DNA from: Methylocystis rosea SV97
GTDB taxonomy: Bacteria > Pseudomonadota > Alphaproteobacteria > Rhizobiales > Beijerinckiaceae
Reading direction: 5' to 3'
Length of the DNA stretch: 64,000 bases
Assembly (NCBI RefSeq): GCF_000372845.1
Contig: NZ_KB889963.1
Location: forward strand, 3,306,304-3,370,303
Shown piece after piece: positions 39,171-48,484 of the stretch (position 1 is its first letter; the number at the start of each line of letters is the position of its first letter). The position numbers and the translations under genes were made by a program. The notes beneath the pieces are model-generated. The model searched no databases and was not told the origin of the DNA. It saw only the letters and a list, made by a program, of their open reading frames with translations.

Positions 39171-39278
39171 AGCGCTTTCCGATCACATCTCATGTGATCG
39201 GTAGGAATCGCTCTAAAGCAAATGTTGGAGCAGGGTCTCATCGAAAAAGTCTGTCAACCTTTTGGGAACCTGCTCTAA
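39169..39278. repeat. About 110-bp dispersed repeat, copy B (inverted)
   Basis: Reverse complement of the 21462-21571 copy over its whole length. It starts at agcgctttcc just inside the pirin stop and ends at cctgctctaa, which also supplies the stop codon of the histidine kinase gene. An internal palindrome gatcacatc-tcatgtgatc is present. Confidence 0.8.
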
Positions 39279-40990
39279 GAGGAAGCGCTGCTGCGACGCG
39301 GCGCCAATCTCAGCTCTTCGATCGTCGCCGCCAGCGAAGTGAACTCCACCGGCTTGGTGAGAAAAGCGTCGACTCCGGCGGCGCGGGCGGCGCGCTCGTC
39401 TTCTTCGCGCGCGCTGGCCGTAAGCACCAATATGGGCGTGCGTGGCGCGCCTGCCCGCGCCTCGGCCTCACGAATGCGGAGGCTCGCCTCGCGTCCGTCG
39501 AAATCCGGCATGAAAAGATCCATGACGATCACGTCATAAGGCTCGCCCACGCCCTCGATCGCTTCGCGCGCCCGCGCGAGCGCTAGCGCGCCGCTTTCCG
39601 CCCGAGTCACTCTCGCGCCAAGCTTGGCGAGGTGACGCATGAGAATAAGCGCGTTGATATCATTGTCTTCGGCGACAAGGGCGTTCACCCCGGCGAGCGC
39701 TTGGGTCGCCGCGCCCTGCTCGGGCGCCGGCGCCTTAGCGCTCTCTGGCGACAGACGGGCGATCAGCGAGGCGATCCGCACCGGCTTCACCAGCCAGCCG
39801 TCGAAGTCGCACAAGGCGTCCTCGCCGAAGGCGCGCCGTTCGATCGGCGAGAAGAGCAGAAACAGTCTTCCCGCCTGCGCGCCGCGAGCGACTTTCGCCA
39901 ACTGCGCGGTCATTTGCGGGCCCAGCGCGCAATCGACGATGACGGCGTCGAAGGGCTTTTCGCGCGCGCTATGCAGCGCGCAGGGCGCGTTCTCCGCCGC
40001 GACGATCTCCGCTTCGGCTCCGGCGAAACGCAAGCTCTCCGCGAGATAGGGCGCTTCAAAGATGCTGTGCGCAACGATCAGCGTTTTAAGCCCGGAAAGC
40101 GGCGCCGACGCGGGCTCTTCGCTGATTGGCGGGGCCGGCAGCGTGAAGGCGAAAACCGCGCCCATGTCCGTTGAATTGACGAGCGCCAGCGCGCCGCCCA
40201 TCCTGGCGACGAGACGGCGAGAGATGGCGAGCCCGAGCCCTGTGCCCGCCTGCGGGTGGTTCTCCGAAGGATCGGCCTGTTCGAATTCCTCGAAGATCGC
40301 CTCGCGCGCCGCCTCGGGCACGCCCGGCCCGGAGTCGCGCACCTCGAAGCGCAGCCGCGCGCCGTCTCGCGCGACGCGCACGCCCACGCCGCCCCGCTCG
40401 GTGAATTTCACCGCGTTGCCGATGAGATTGACGAGCACCTGCCGAAGTCGCGCCGGATCACCCACGATTTCGCCCGGCGTATCAGGCGAGATGACGCTGG
40501 CAAGCTCCAGTCCTTTCGCCATCGCGCGCGGCGCCAGCAATTCGACCACGCTTTCGACGAAGGGCGCGAGCGCAAAGGCTTCGTGGCGCAGCTCGAACTT
40601 GCCGGCTTCGATCTTGGAGAAGTCCAGAATATCGTCGATCAGCTGCGAGAGCGAACGGCTCGAATCGCCGATCGCTTCGACATAGCTCGCCTGTTCGGCG
40701 GTGAGCTTGGTCATCGCGAGAAGTTGCGCCAGCCCCATGACGCCGTTGAGCGGCGTGCGAAATTCGTGGCTGACTGCTGCGAGAAAGCGCGACTTGGCGA
40801 GACTGGCGGCTTCCGCCCTGTCGCGAGCGGCGGCGGCGGCGCGCAGCTCCCAAATTTCGTCGCGCAGCGATTCGAGTTCGGCCTCGACCTTTTCGCGGCC
40901 ACGCCCGCGCAAGGCAATGTAAATGGACGCCGCCAGCAACAAAATGACGAGCTGCGCCGCGACCAAAATAACAATATGGTTTAAGGACAT
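39275..40990 (-). CDS. Hybrid sensor histidine kinase with two receiver domains
   Basis: 571 residues. One N-terminal membrane helix (residues 7-27), a short coiled coil, then the HisKA domain with phospho-acceptor H75 in AAVSHEFRTPLNG. The HATPase has N (LIGNAVKFTE), D-x-G-x-G (DSGPGVPE) and G2 (GTGLGLAISRRL) boxes. A first receiver (about 300-410) keeps an Asp and Lys but lacks the acidic pocket. A second (about 430-550) is complete with D491 in VIVMDLFMPDFDG and LTKP. There is no extracytoplasmic sensing domain, so the input is unknown. The architecture suits a phosphorelay. No response regulator is adjacent. Confidence 0.9.
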   Translation of the reverse strand: MSLNHIVILVAAQLVILLLAASIYIALRGRGREKVEAELESLRDEIWELRAAAAARDRAEAASLAKSRFLAAVSHEFRTPLNGVMGLAQLLAMTKLTAEQASYVEAIGDSSRSLSQLIDDILDFSKIEAGKFELRHEAFALAPFVESVVELLAPRAMAKGLELASVISPDTPGEIVGDPARLRQVLVNLIGNAVKFTERGGVGVRVARDGARLRFEVRDSGPGVPEAAREAIFEEFEQADPSENHPQAGTGLGLAISRRLVARMGGALALVNSTDMGAVFAFTLPAPPISEEPASAPLSGLKTLIVAHSIFEAPYLAESLRFAGAEAEIVAAENAPCALHSAREKPFDAVIVDCALGPQMTAQLAKVARGAQAGRLFLLFSPIERRAFGEDALCDFDGWLVKPVRIASLIARLSPESAKAPAPEQGAATQALAGVNALVAEDNDINALILMRHLAKLGARVTRAESGALALARAREAIEGVGEPYDVIVMDLFMPDFDGREASLRIREAEARAGAPRTPILVLTASAREEDERAARAAGVDAFLTKPVEFTSLAATIEELRLAPRRSSASS

Positions 40991-40999
40991 GCGCCCATA

Positions 41000-42538
41000 T
41001 CAGGCCGCAAGGCGCCCGAACGCAAGTCCCGCGCGATAGGTAAGCGCTTCCGCGAGATGCGGTCGGCCGACGGATTCAGCGCCGTCGAGATCGGCGATGG
41101 TGCGCGCAAGCTTCAAGACTCTGTGAAACCCGCGCGCCGTGAGGCCGAAGCGCTCCGACGCGTCCCGAATCAGCGCCGTGCCCGCAGCGTCGAGACGCGC
41201 CGCGCGCTCGATCACCGCCGCCGGCGCGGCGGCGTTGGCGGCGACCCTTGGCAATGAGAGAGCGTCGTAACGGGCGCGCTGAATCTCGCGGGCGCGCGCG
41301 ACGCGCGCCGCGACCTGCCGCGAACCCTCGCACGGCGGCGGCAACACGAGATCGGCGGCGGTCACCGCCGGCACCTCGATCTGCACATCGAAACGGTCGA
41401 GCAGCGGTCCCGAAAGCCGCGCCTGATATTGCGCGACGCAGCGTTCATTGGGCTGGCGCTTGCAGGCGTAGCCTGGATCCATCGCATGACCGCAACGGCA
41501 GGGATTCATCGCCGCGACAAGCTGAAAGCGCGCTGGGTAGACGGCGCGATGATTGGCGCGCGACACCGCCACCTCGCCGGTCTCGAGCGGCTGACGCAGG
41601 CTGTCCAGCACTTGCGGTTGAAACTCGGGCAATTCGTCGAGAAAGAGAACCCCGTTGTGGGCGAGCGAAATCTCGCCAGGCTTTGCATGGGAGCCGCCGC
41701 CGACCAGCGCCGGCATCGAGGCGGAATGGTGGGGCGCGCGAAATGGCCGCCGGTCGGTCAGTTCGCCTCCGGCAATCTGCCCCGCCACCGAATGGACCAT
41801 GGAGACTTCGAGCAATTCGCGCGGGGTCAACGGCGGCAGGATCGACGGCAGCCGCGCGGCGAGCATCGATTTTCCCGCGCCCGGAGGGCCGCTCATCAGA
41901 AGGTTGTGGCCGCCGGCGGCGGCGATTTCGAGCGCGCGCTTGGCGGTCTCCTGTCCCTTGATGTCGGAAAGGTCGGGCTGATCGGCGGCGAGCCTGCGCA
42001 CCGCCGGCTCAGGCCGGGCCAGAACCTGCGCGCCCTTGATGTGATTGACGAGCTGGATGAGCGAGCGCGGCGCGATCACCTCCATATCGCTCGACGCCCA
42101 GGCAGCTTCCGGCCCGCATTCGCTCGGACAGATCAGTCCAAAGCCCCGGGCGTTGGCGGCCACCGCCGCCGGCAGGACGCCCGCCGTGGGCGTTAGCGTT
42201 CCGTCAAGCGCGAGTTCGCCAAGCACGACGAATCCTTCGAGCGCGTCGGACGGAATGGCTCCAATCGCCGCCATGACCCCAAGCGCGATCGGCACGTCAT
42301 AGTGGCTTCCCTCTTTGGGCATGTCGGCGGGGGCGAGATTGACGGTGATTCTTTTCGCCGGCAGCGCCAGGCCGGAAGCGATCAGCGCCGCGCGCACCCG
42401 CTCGCGCGACTCGGCGACGGCCTTATCGGCGAGGCCGACGACGTTGAAGACGACCGCGCCGCTCGAAATCTGCACTTGCACGTCGACGCGACGGGCCTCG
42501 ACGCCTTCGAACGCGACCGTCGCCACCCTCACCGCCAT
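41000..42538 (-). CDS. comM: YifB/ComM family AAA ATPase (Mg-chelatase-like)
   Basis: Helicase-like protein that in other bacteria promotes branch migration during natural transformation. 512 residues from ATG 42538, which gives the family's usual MAVRVATVAFEGVEARRVDVQ (split MAVRVATVAFEG, VEARRVDVQ). An N-terminal Lon-like substrate domain is followed by the P-loop GPPGAGKSML, then LAHNGVLFLDELPEF (Walker B) and the NPCRCG zinc-finger-like loop. Solitary. Whether it serves uptake of DNA in this organism is not shown. Confidence 0.93.
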   Translation of the reverse strand: MAVRVATVAFEGVEARRVDVQVQISSGAVVFNVVGLADKAVAESRERVRAALIASGLALPAKRITVNLAPADMPKEGSHYDVPIALGVMAAIGAIPSDALEGFVVLGELALDGTLTPTAGVLPAAVAANARGFGLICPSECGPEAAWASSDMEVIAPRSLIQLVNHIKGAQVLARPEPAVRRLAADQPDLSDIKGQETAKRALEIAAAGGHNLLMSGPPGAGKSMLAARLPSILPPLTPRELLEVSMVHSVAGQIAGGELTDRRPFRAPHHSASMPALVGGGSHAKPGEISLAHNGVLFLDELPEFQPQVLDSLRQPLETGEVAVSRANHRAVYPARFQLVAAMNPCRCGHAMDPGYACKRQPNERCVAQYQARLSGPLLDRFDVQIEVPAVTAADLVLPPPCEGSRQVAARVARAREIQRARYDALSLPRVAANAAAPAAVIERAARLDAAGTALIRDASERFGLTARGFHRVLKLARTIADLDGAESVGRPHLAEALTYRAGLAFGRLAA

Positions 42539-42737
42539 CGCGCGCTCCCAAAAAATTCTTTTGCGCAAATTCTCGTCGACAGCTTAGCTGGCGCGCAATC
42601 TCAGCGCAAGAACATTATATGAACATAGCAACGCCAGCACTAACCTAGATCGCCGATTGCAATTGCCAAGTTTCGGTTCGCGCGATGATATTCTGAGGGC
42701 GCGGCGCGCCAGCCGCGCGTTAAGGAGGAGATTGGAG

Positions 42738-42998
42738 ATGAAATTGAGGACGGGTCTCGCGCTCGTTTTCGCGGCCGCTATGGCCGCGCCGGCCTACGCC
42801 GCCATGCCGCTCGCGCCAAGTGAGACGGCGGGCGCGCCGATCGTGCAGGTTTATGGCGGTTGCGGGCCCTACGGCCATCGCGGTCCCTATGGCGGCTGCC
42901 GCTGGGGCGGACAGTGGGGCGGATACGGCGTCGGTCGCGCCTGCCCGCCAGGCTTCCATCTCGGCCCCTACGGCCGCCGCTGCTGGCCAAATTATTAA
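42738..42998 (+). CDS. Small secreted Gly/Cys-rich protein (GCG_CRPN-like)
   Basis: 86 residues from ATG 42738, with GGAGGAG upstream. A signal peptide ends near AYA (residue 21). The mature protein has a GCGPYGHRGPYGGCRWGGQWG region and ends in RACPPGFHLGPYGRRCWPN. This arrangement of C-G/R-P/W-N blocks resembles the GCG_CRPN short exported proteins of Alphaproteobacteria; function unknown. A terminator follows. Confidence 0.75.
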   Translation: MKLRTGLALVFAAAMAAPAYAAMPLAPSETAGAPIVQVYGGCGPYGHRGPYGGCRWGGQWGGYGVGRACPPGFHLGPYGRRCWPNY

Positions 42999-43010
42999 GT
43001 TCAGTGAAAA

Positions 43011-43039
43011 GCCGGGGCGGCGAACCGTCCCGGCGCTTT
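43011..43039 (+). terminator. Terminator-like hairpin
   Basis: gccggggcgg-cgaa-ccgtcccggc, a 10-bp stem with one G-T pair, followed by GCTTT. It lies 12 bases after the small secreted protein. Confidence 0.55.
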
Positions 43040-43062
43040 GCTGGCGTCCTTCCAAAACTCGA

Positions 43063-43638
43063 TCAGGGCTTTTGCCCGGAGGGGCGAAGCCCTGTCCCGC
43101 CTTTTGGCTGTTCCGAGGCGCTCGGGGCTGGCGCGTCGCTCGGCGCCGTAGGCCCTGACGACCCCAGCGAAACCGAAAGGCCGAACAGCTTCCACTGGCC
43201 TTGGACCGGCGCATAGAGCAGTTCGAAGCGGATTTGCGTCGGCACGGAGGGGAAAAATCCCGCCATGTGCATCATTCCGCTTTCGATTTGCGGCAGCATG
43301 CTGAGCTGCGGCTCGAGCACGGCCACGCCAGAGAGATCGAGATTGTCCTTTCTCTGAGAGGCAAAGATCTCGCCGAGGCGCGCGGCCGTATTGGTCTGAA
43401 AGCCGGGCGCGCTGAGATCGCGAAGAACAGTATAATTGCCGGTTTTGTTGGCCTGATCGAGCGCGAGCAGCGTCGAACGGATCAAAATCAAGACCCCGTT
43501 CTTGTCGATATCGGCGGGCTTGGGCGCCTGCGCAGGCCTGGCTGGGCTCGGCTTAGGCGATTGCGCCGAAGCCATTGTCGGAAAAAAACTCGCGGCCACA
43601 AGGGCCGCGAGCATTATGTGCTTGATCTTCACGATCAT
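43063..43638 (-). CDS. Exported protein downstream of the trimeric autotransporter
   Basis: 191 residues from ATG 43638, which lies two bases after the autotransporter stop. A signal peptide ends near ASA (residue 25). The mature part has a Pro-rich lead, a domain with LILIRSTLLALDQANKTGNY, then FELLYAPVQGQWKLFGLSVSL, and a Pro/Ser-rich tail. I know no family function. Exported DUF-type proteins with this GQWKLFGLSV end occur in Rhizobiales. Translation is coupled to the adhesin, so a role in its export or assembly is a reasonable inference, in analogy with SadB or TpgA. Confidence 0.72.
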   Translation of the reverse strand: MIVKIKHIMLAALVAASFFPTMASAQSPKPSPARPAQAPKPADIDKNGVLILIRSTLLALDQANKTGNYTVLRDLSAPGFQTNTAARLGEIFASQRKDNLDLSGVAVLEPQLSMLPQIESGMMHMAGFFPSVPTQIRFELLYAPVQGQWKLFGLSVSLGSSGPTAPSDAPAPSASEQPKGGTGLRPSGQKP

Positions 43639-43640
43639 GA

Positions 43641-45734
43641 TCACCAGGCCAGGGTCACGCCGGCGCGACCGGCGACGCCGCCGTATTTCAGACCCGCGCC
43701 AATGCCGGCATTGACCACCATCCAGTCGTTCACGCGCATTTGCGCCTGAGCGGCAAGGCCGTACTGACCACGGAAGGTGCCGAAGTTGCCGGTGACCGAG
43801 AACCATTTGTGGTCCGGCAGGTAGCTGGCGCCGCCGAGCGCGACGGCGACAGCCGTGCCCTCGTAACCGCGCTGCACCGATCGGCCGAGGTCATACACGC
43901 TCTGCGACAGGCCCAGGACGCCGGCCTGAAGACCGGCGATGTCCTGCGGACCGAAGGCCGAAGTCGCGAGATGACCCTGGGCATCCGTGGTGGTGAACTT
44001 GGTCACACCCACCTGCGAGGCCAGGCTCGCAGCTGAGGTGATACCAGGCGCTTGGTAGGTATTGGCCGCCGTCCCGAGCATGATCTGGTTGTTGGCGGTG
44101 TTGGTCGCGCCAGCGCCCAAAGCCGTCGAACCGTTGAAGCCCGCGGCGCTTGAGTTGGCGCCGATGGCGGTCGAGCCCACGGTTCCGTTGGTGTTGGCGT
44201 TCAAGCCGATCGACGTCGAACCAATGCTGCCGACCGAGGTCGCGCCCGAACCCAGGGCTGAAGAACCCGCGCTGAGGTTGGCGTTCGCACCGGTGCCGAA
44301 GGCTGACGAACCAGCGCTGGCGACGGCCGTCGCGCCCGTGCCGAAGGCCGAGGAGCCAACGCTCAGGCTGGCGTCGGCGTCGGTGCCGACTGCCGACGAC
44401 GTGTTGCTAAGGTTGGCCTTAGCATTGGTGCCAAGCGCTGTCGAACGAATGCTCGGCGCCAACTTCGTGCCCGCCTGCGCGCCAGCGCCGAACGCGGAGT
44501 TCTTCGAGGCGCCGGGTCCAAACGCCGAGGCGCCGTCGCCAACCGCCACGCCGCCGTCATTCGCCAAGGCGCCCGCGCCGATCGCGACAGAGCCAAGCGA
44601 CACAGCGCCGGTGCCGATCGCGATCGCGTTAGCGCCCGTGCCGGCCGTGGCGCCAGTACCTAGGGCAACGCCGTTCAAACCGGTGGCGGAGCTTCCGGTG
44701 CCTCCTGCGAAGGAATTGACGCCTGCCGCATTATTTCCCGTGCCGACCGCGGTAGAATTGACAGCCGTTGCGTTGTTAAAGCTGCCCAACGCCGTGGACG
44801 ACGCTTTCGTGGCGTTGTTCGCGGAGCCAAAAGCTGCTGAGGTAAATCCGTTCGCTTGGTTGTTGTTGCCGACGGCGGTCGAGAACGTGCCGTTCGCGGT
44901 AGTGTTGGCGCCGATGGCGACGTCCTCGAGGCCGAGCGCCTGGGCGTTCGAGCCGCCAATCGCCGTGGAGAAGTCTCCCGCGGCTTTGGTGCCGGCGCCG
45001 AGCGCCGTGCTGGCGTTGGCGATGGACTGCGCATTGGTGCCGAACGCGGCAGAGTTGTTCTTGCCCGTCGCCGTGGAACCGTCGCCAACCGCGGTGCCGC
45101 CGTTGGAAGCAAGAGCAGCCTTGCCTATGGCGACCGAATCCGTCGCCTTTGCGCCGGTGCCGATGGCGATGGCGTCGGTACCGTTCTTTCCTGCCTCGGA
45201 GCCGGTTCCGATCGCAATCGACCCATCGCTAAATGTTTGCGCACCGCTGTTGACAACCTTGCCGCCGATAAACTGAGCGCCGCCAATAGCTACGGCGCCC
45301 GAACCGTTCGCCTTAGCGCCGAAACCATTCGGAGCGTTGCCGATGGCGCTACCAATCGCGATCGCAGTATCGCCATTAGCCACGGGACCATTGAAGAAGC
45401 TGCCGTTGCCGACAGCAATGCCGTTCGTGCCGTTGACAGTCGGGCCAGCGCCGAAACCCGGGAAGCTGCCGCCGACCGCGGTGCCGCCACTGGCGTTAAC
45501 CGAAGCGCCCAAGCCGCAGGCCGTGCCTCCTGTGCTGCCGCCGTCGTTAGATCCGGTAAACCCAATAAGAGGCGGAAGGGTGCCGCCGATGCCATTGGCG
45601 CATTCCAACGCGCTTGCCGACGTCGGAGCAAAAGCGACGCCCATCGCCACGGCGGCGGAGCCGCCCATCAACGCGCGACGGAGTGCGATGGAACCATTTT
45701 TGGGCTTGATGAGTTTCTGAGACAGTTTGGTCAT
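43641..45734 (-). CDS. Trimeric autotransporter adhesin (YadA family)
   Basis: 697 residues. The long signal region (about 1-42) contains LRRALMGGSAAVAMGVAFAP. The passenger is a YadA-type head of many 14-16 residue units of the pattern AIGxxAxAxGxxSxAxG (for example NAIAIGTGAVSLGSVAIGAG). There is no long coiled-coil stalk. The C-terminal about 75 residues form the YadA anchor: YDLGRSVQRGYEGTAVAVAL, and ending in NAGIGAGLKYGGVAGRAGVTLAW (split NAGIGAGLKYGG, VAGRAGVTLAW). A strong promoter candidate lies upstream. Surface-exposed; likely adhesion or biofilm. Confidence 0.93.
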   Translation of the reverse strand: MTKLSQKLIKPKNGSIALRRALMGGSAAVAMGVAFAPTSASALECANGIGGTLPPLIGFTGSNDGGSTGGTACGLGASVNASGGTAVGGSFPGFGAGPTVNGTNGIAVGNGSFFNGPVANGDTAIAIGSAIGNAPNGFGAKANGSGAVAIGGAQFIGGKVVNSGAQTFSDGSIAIGTGSEAGKNGTDAIAIGTGAKATDSVAIGKAALASNGGTAVGDGSTATGKNNSAAFGTNAQSIANASTALGAGTKAAGDFSTAIGGSNAQALGLEDVAIGANTTANGTFSTAVGNNNQANGFTSAAFGSANNATKASSTALGSFNNATAVNSTAVGTGNNAAGVNSFAGGTGSSATGLNGVALGTGATAGTGANAIAIGTGAVSLGSVAIGAGALANDGGVAVGDGASAFGPGASKNSAFGAGAQAGTKLAPSIRSTALGTNAKANLSNTSSAVGTDADASLSVGSSAFGTGATAVASAGSSAFGTGANANLSAGSSALGSGATSVGSIGSTSIGLNANTNGTVGSTAIGANSSAAGFNGSTALGAGATNTANNQIMLGTAANTYQAPGITSAASLASQVGVTKFTTTDAQGHLATSAFGPQDIAGLQAGVLGLSQSVYDLGRSVQRGYEGTAVAVALGGASYLPDHKWFSVTGNFGTFRGQYGLAAQAQMRVNDWMVVNAGIGAGLKYGGVAGRAGVTLAW

Positions 45735-45813
45735 AGGTCAGTTCCCATTCCTTGGACTGCGAAGAGCACCTAACCGCGAATTTGCCGAGCCGCGGGAGAA
45801 GTGGTCTCGACGA

Positions 45814-45842
45814 ATAAAATTGAGACGGGCATGCACAGTCAA
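45814..45842 (-). promoter_or_regulatory. Candidate promoter of the autotransporter operon
   Basis: On the minus strand TTGACT (45842-45837), 17 bases, TTTTAT (45819-45814), about 80 bases before the start. The 45735-46192 spacer holds no supported gene. Confidence 0.5.
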
Positions 45843-46192
45843 CGAGGAACGCCCTGTTTGGCGCTTGCTTTGACCACATTTCGGGCAGCTGTGATAAATA
45901 GGAGACAGTGCGGGAGGCGCGCAGAAAAGCTCAACGAACTCGCAAGCTAATCGCAAATCATTGAAGTGAACGGCTGAACCCGCCGCACCATGAATGTGGC
46001 CTCGTAGAACTACGTAGGTCGGCTCCTGACGGGCGGCTTGCCTCCTTCGAATATCGTTAACGAGCGACTCCTGCGTTTGAAGACGGTTAACAACCGATTC
46101 TCGACCGACGATCGCGACGCGAATCTCGCGACATTGCAAATTCGCCGGGCCAAGTGGAGAATGAATCTCCTTTGGGCTCCGGAAACTTGCTT

Positions 46193-47785
46193 ATGACGAC
46201 TCACTTCGGAACGGCCGTGCAGGCCGCCATTGCGCGCAACGCCGCTTCCTATGACGATCTTCCTTATGTCTCGCATCCCTTTCCTCAGACTCATCCAGCA
46301 CGGCTCGGCGCGGTCGCACGCATCTTCAAGCTCGCGGCGCCGGACCTCTCCCGCGCCCGCGTGCTCGAACTCGGATGCGCGGCTGGGGGCAATCTCATTC
46401 CGCTCGCGGCCCGTCACCCCGACGCTTATTTTTTAGGCGTCGACCTCTCTGAGCGGCAGATCGAGGAGGGCCAGGCGCGAGCCGCCGTCCACGGACTCTC
46501 CAACCTCAATCTGCGTCGGCAAAGCCTGACCGACCTCCGATCCAAGGACGGCGGCTTCGACTATATTATATGTCACGGCGTCTACAGCTGGGTGCCCGAG
46601 CAGGTGCGCGACGCCATTTTGCGGATCGCGCGGGAAAATCTCGCGCCAAACGGCGTCGCCTTCATCAGCTACAATGTTCAGCCCGGATGGCGGCTGCGAC
46701 AGACCTTGCGGGATGCGCTGGGGCTGCACGTAGGATCGCAGGGCTCGCTGCGCGAGCGCGTCGCCCGCGCCCGCGAAATGCTGTCCTTCTTGGAGCAGAA
46801 CACGCCGGCGGAGACGACCTGGGGACGGATCTTCCGCGCCGAGGCGAATAGTCTGAGAAACGCCGACGACTCATACATCGGACACGAGTTTCTCGAAGAC
46901 TGCAACGAACCGTGCAGTTTCTCGGAGTTCATGGCGAGCGCGGGGGGCCGCGGACTCGCCTATCTCGGCGAGGCGGCGCTTTCGGCAATGATGCCAGAGA
47001 ACATGAATCCGGCCGCGGCGCCCCTGCTGCGCGCGCTGGCGGGCGACAATCAGGTGTCGCTGGAACAGCACATGGACATTTTCACCGGCCGGACCTTCCG
47101 TCAGACCCTGCTCATTCATAAAGAGCGGGAAGGCAAATGCGTCCGCAGGATCATGCCGGATGCGATTGAGGGGCTGCATTTCACGGCGCGGTCGGATTTC
47201 GACTTTGCGCGCGAAGAAGACGGCGCGGCGATCTTTGCCGAGGGGTCCGGCGCGTGGTTCTCGACTCGGGACGTAGACGTTCGCAGGGCCATCGAGGCGT
47301 TGATCGCGCGGCTGCCAGATTCGAGCTCGATCGAAGAACTCGTCACAGTGATGGAGGTGCGCGGCGCTTCTGTCGACGAAGCGATGCGCTCCAGGATCGC
47401 CGACGCGCTGCTGCGCATGGTTCTTGTCGGCCTCGCAACCGCCTCGACGGAGCCTTTCCGCATGGCGCGCTCGCTTTCAGCGAAGCCTGTCGCCTGCCCG
47501 ATGCTGCGGGCCGACGCGGCCGCCGGCGTGTTGCACTCCGCGAATCTGCGCCACGAAACGATTCGGCTCGATGTCGTCGCCCATGTGGTGACGCCGCTGC
47601 TCGACGGAAGCAACGACCGCGACGGCTTGATCGCCGCGACAATCGCCGCGGCGGATGCAGGCCGCGTGACCTTTCAGCGCGCCGGTCAGACAGTGGTCGA
47701 ACCGGCCGATGTCGCCGCCTGCGCCGCCGAGCACGTCGATCGCGTGCTCGGCCACCTTCAGAGCAACGCCTGCCTCGTCGCCTGA
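46193..47785 (+). CDS. Class I methyltransferase with methyltransferase-regulatory domain
   Basis: 530 residues from ATG 46193; GTG 46154 is an alternative. The SAM-binding domain has RARVLELGCAAGGNLIPLA, the next strand LGVDLS and the CHGVYSWVPEQVRDAIL catalytic region. The remaining 300 residues match the MethyTransf_Reg type (NVQPGWRLRQTLRDALGLHV start of the insertion) and end with a winged-helix-like region with an Ala-rich tail. The substrate is unknown; relatives occur beside polysaccharide or surface genes. Directly downstream of the divergent autotransporter spacer, so the two could share regulation. Confidence 0.85.
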   Translation: MTTHFGTAVQAAIARNAASYDDLPYVSHPFPQTHPARLGAVARIFKLAAPDLSRARVLELGCAAGGNLIPLAARHPDAYFLGVDLSERQIEEGQARAAVHGLSNLNLRRQSLTDLRSKDGGFDYIICHGVYSWVPEQVRDAILRIARENLAPNGVAFISYNVQPGWRLRQTLRDALGLHVGSQGSLRERVARAREMLSFLEQNTPAETTWGRIFRAEANSLRNADDSYIGHEFLEDCNEPCSFSEFMASAGGRGLAYLGEAALSAMMPENMNPAAAPLLRALAGDNQVSLEQHMDIFTGRTFRQTLLIHKEREGKCVRRIMPDAIEGLHFTARSDFDFAREEDGAAIFAEGSGAWFSTRDVDVRRAIEALIARLPDSSSIEELVTVMEVRGASVDEAMRSRIADALLRMVLVGLATASTEPFRMARSLSAKPVACPMLRADAAAGVLHSANLRHETIRLDVVAHVVTPLLDGSNDRDGLIAATIAAADAGRVTFQRAGQTVVEPADVAACAAEHVDRVLGHLQSNACLVA

Positions 47786-47900
47786 GGACCGCCTCCAAGG
47801 TCGAGGGCGGATCAGCAGCGCCTCGACCGCGTCATCTGGCGGAGCGGCGAGTGGCCATCTCGGATTCCTCCGGTGAGGCGACGCTCAGCAGCTGGTCCCG

Positions 47901-48356
47901 CTACGAACTCTCATCTTCCTTGCCGCGGGAACTCTCATCGACGAGCGTATTCTCGAGCGGCGTGATCGCCCTGAGCGTCAGAAAAGTGAATATCGCGATC
48001 GCAACCGCAACGTCGTAGCTGCCGAGACCAACCGAGGCGCCTATAGCGCCCGTGGCCCATAGGCTCGCCGCCGTCGCCGTTCCTTTAACCATGGCGCCTT
48101 GCTTGAGAATGGCGCCGCCGCCGATGAAACCAATTCCGGTGATGACGCCTTGGATGATTCTCGCCATGCCGTCAGGCGAATTCGCCATGTATTGCTCAGC
48201 GGCCTGGACAAATCCGCAGGAGGCAAGAGCGACGAGCGGAAAGGTACGGAGCCCTGCGCTGCGCTCTTCTCGCTCCCGATCCCAGCCGATCGGCAAAGCG
48301 AGCGCATAGGCGCCCGCCAGCGCCGCAAGATGGGGAAGTATTTGAAATTTGTCCAC
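47901..48356 (-). CDS. MgtC/SapB family membrane protein
   Basis: 151 residues with the family motifs in order: LALPIGWDREREERSAGLRTF, then GVITGIGFIGGGAILKQGAMVKGTATAAS (split GVITGIGFIGGGAIL, KQGAMVKGTATAAS) and LWATGAIGASVGLG. Four membrane segments. Members assist growth at low magnesium or modulate ATP synthase in pathogens. Function in this organism is unknown. Short C-terminal Asp/Glu/Ser tail. Confidence 0.9.
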   Translation of the reverse strand: MDKFQILPHLAALAGAYALALPIGWDREREERSAGLRTFPLVALASCGFVQAAEQYMANSPDGMARIIQGVITGIGFIGGGAILKQGAMVKGTATAASLWATGAIGASVGLGSYDVAVAIAIFTFLTLRAITPLENTLVDESSRGKEDESS

Positions 48357-48484
48357 GTCAAAGCCGCTTGCTGCCCCAAGCCTACAGTAGGCGACGAGGC
48401 AGACGTTTCAATACGCCACCAGCTCTGGATTGATCCGAGCGCTGGCCAATATGCTCCCTATCCGCAACTCGCACCAACGAAGCG

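Noticed and set aside
44062-45276. 404-codon plus-strand frame over the autotransporter
   Set aside because: A low-complexity Pro/Ala/Val product that mirrors the head repeats on the other strand.
43641-45734. Repetitive DNA that could be taken for a CRISPR or tandem-repeat array
   Set aside because: The repetition is at protein level (YadA head units); DNA units vary in length and sequence and there are no spacers.
45738-46139. 133-codon minus-strand frame before the autotransporter
   Set aside because: Overlaps the candidate promoter, no family resemblance, no ribosome site that I can support.
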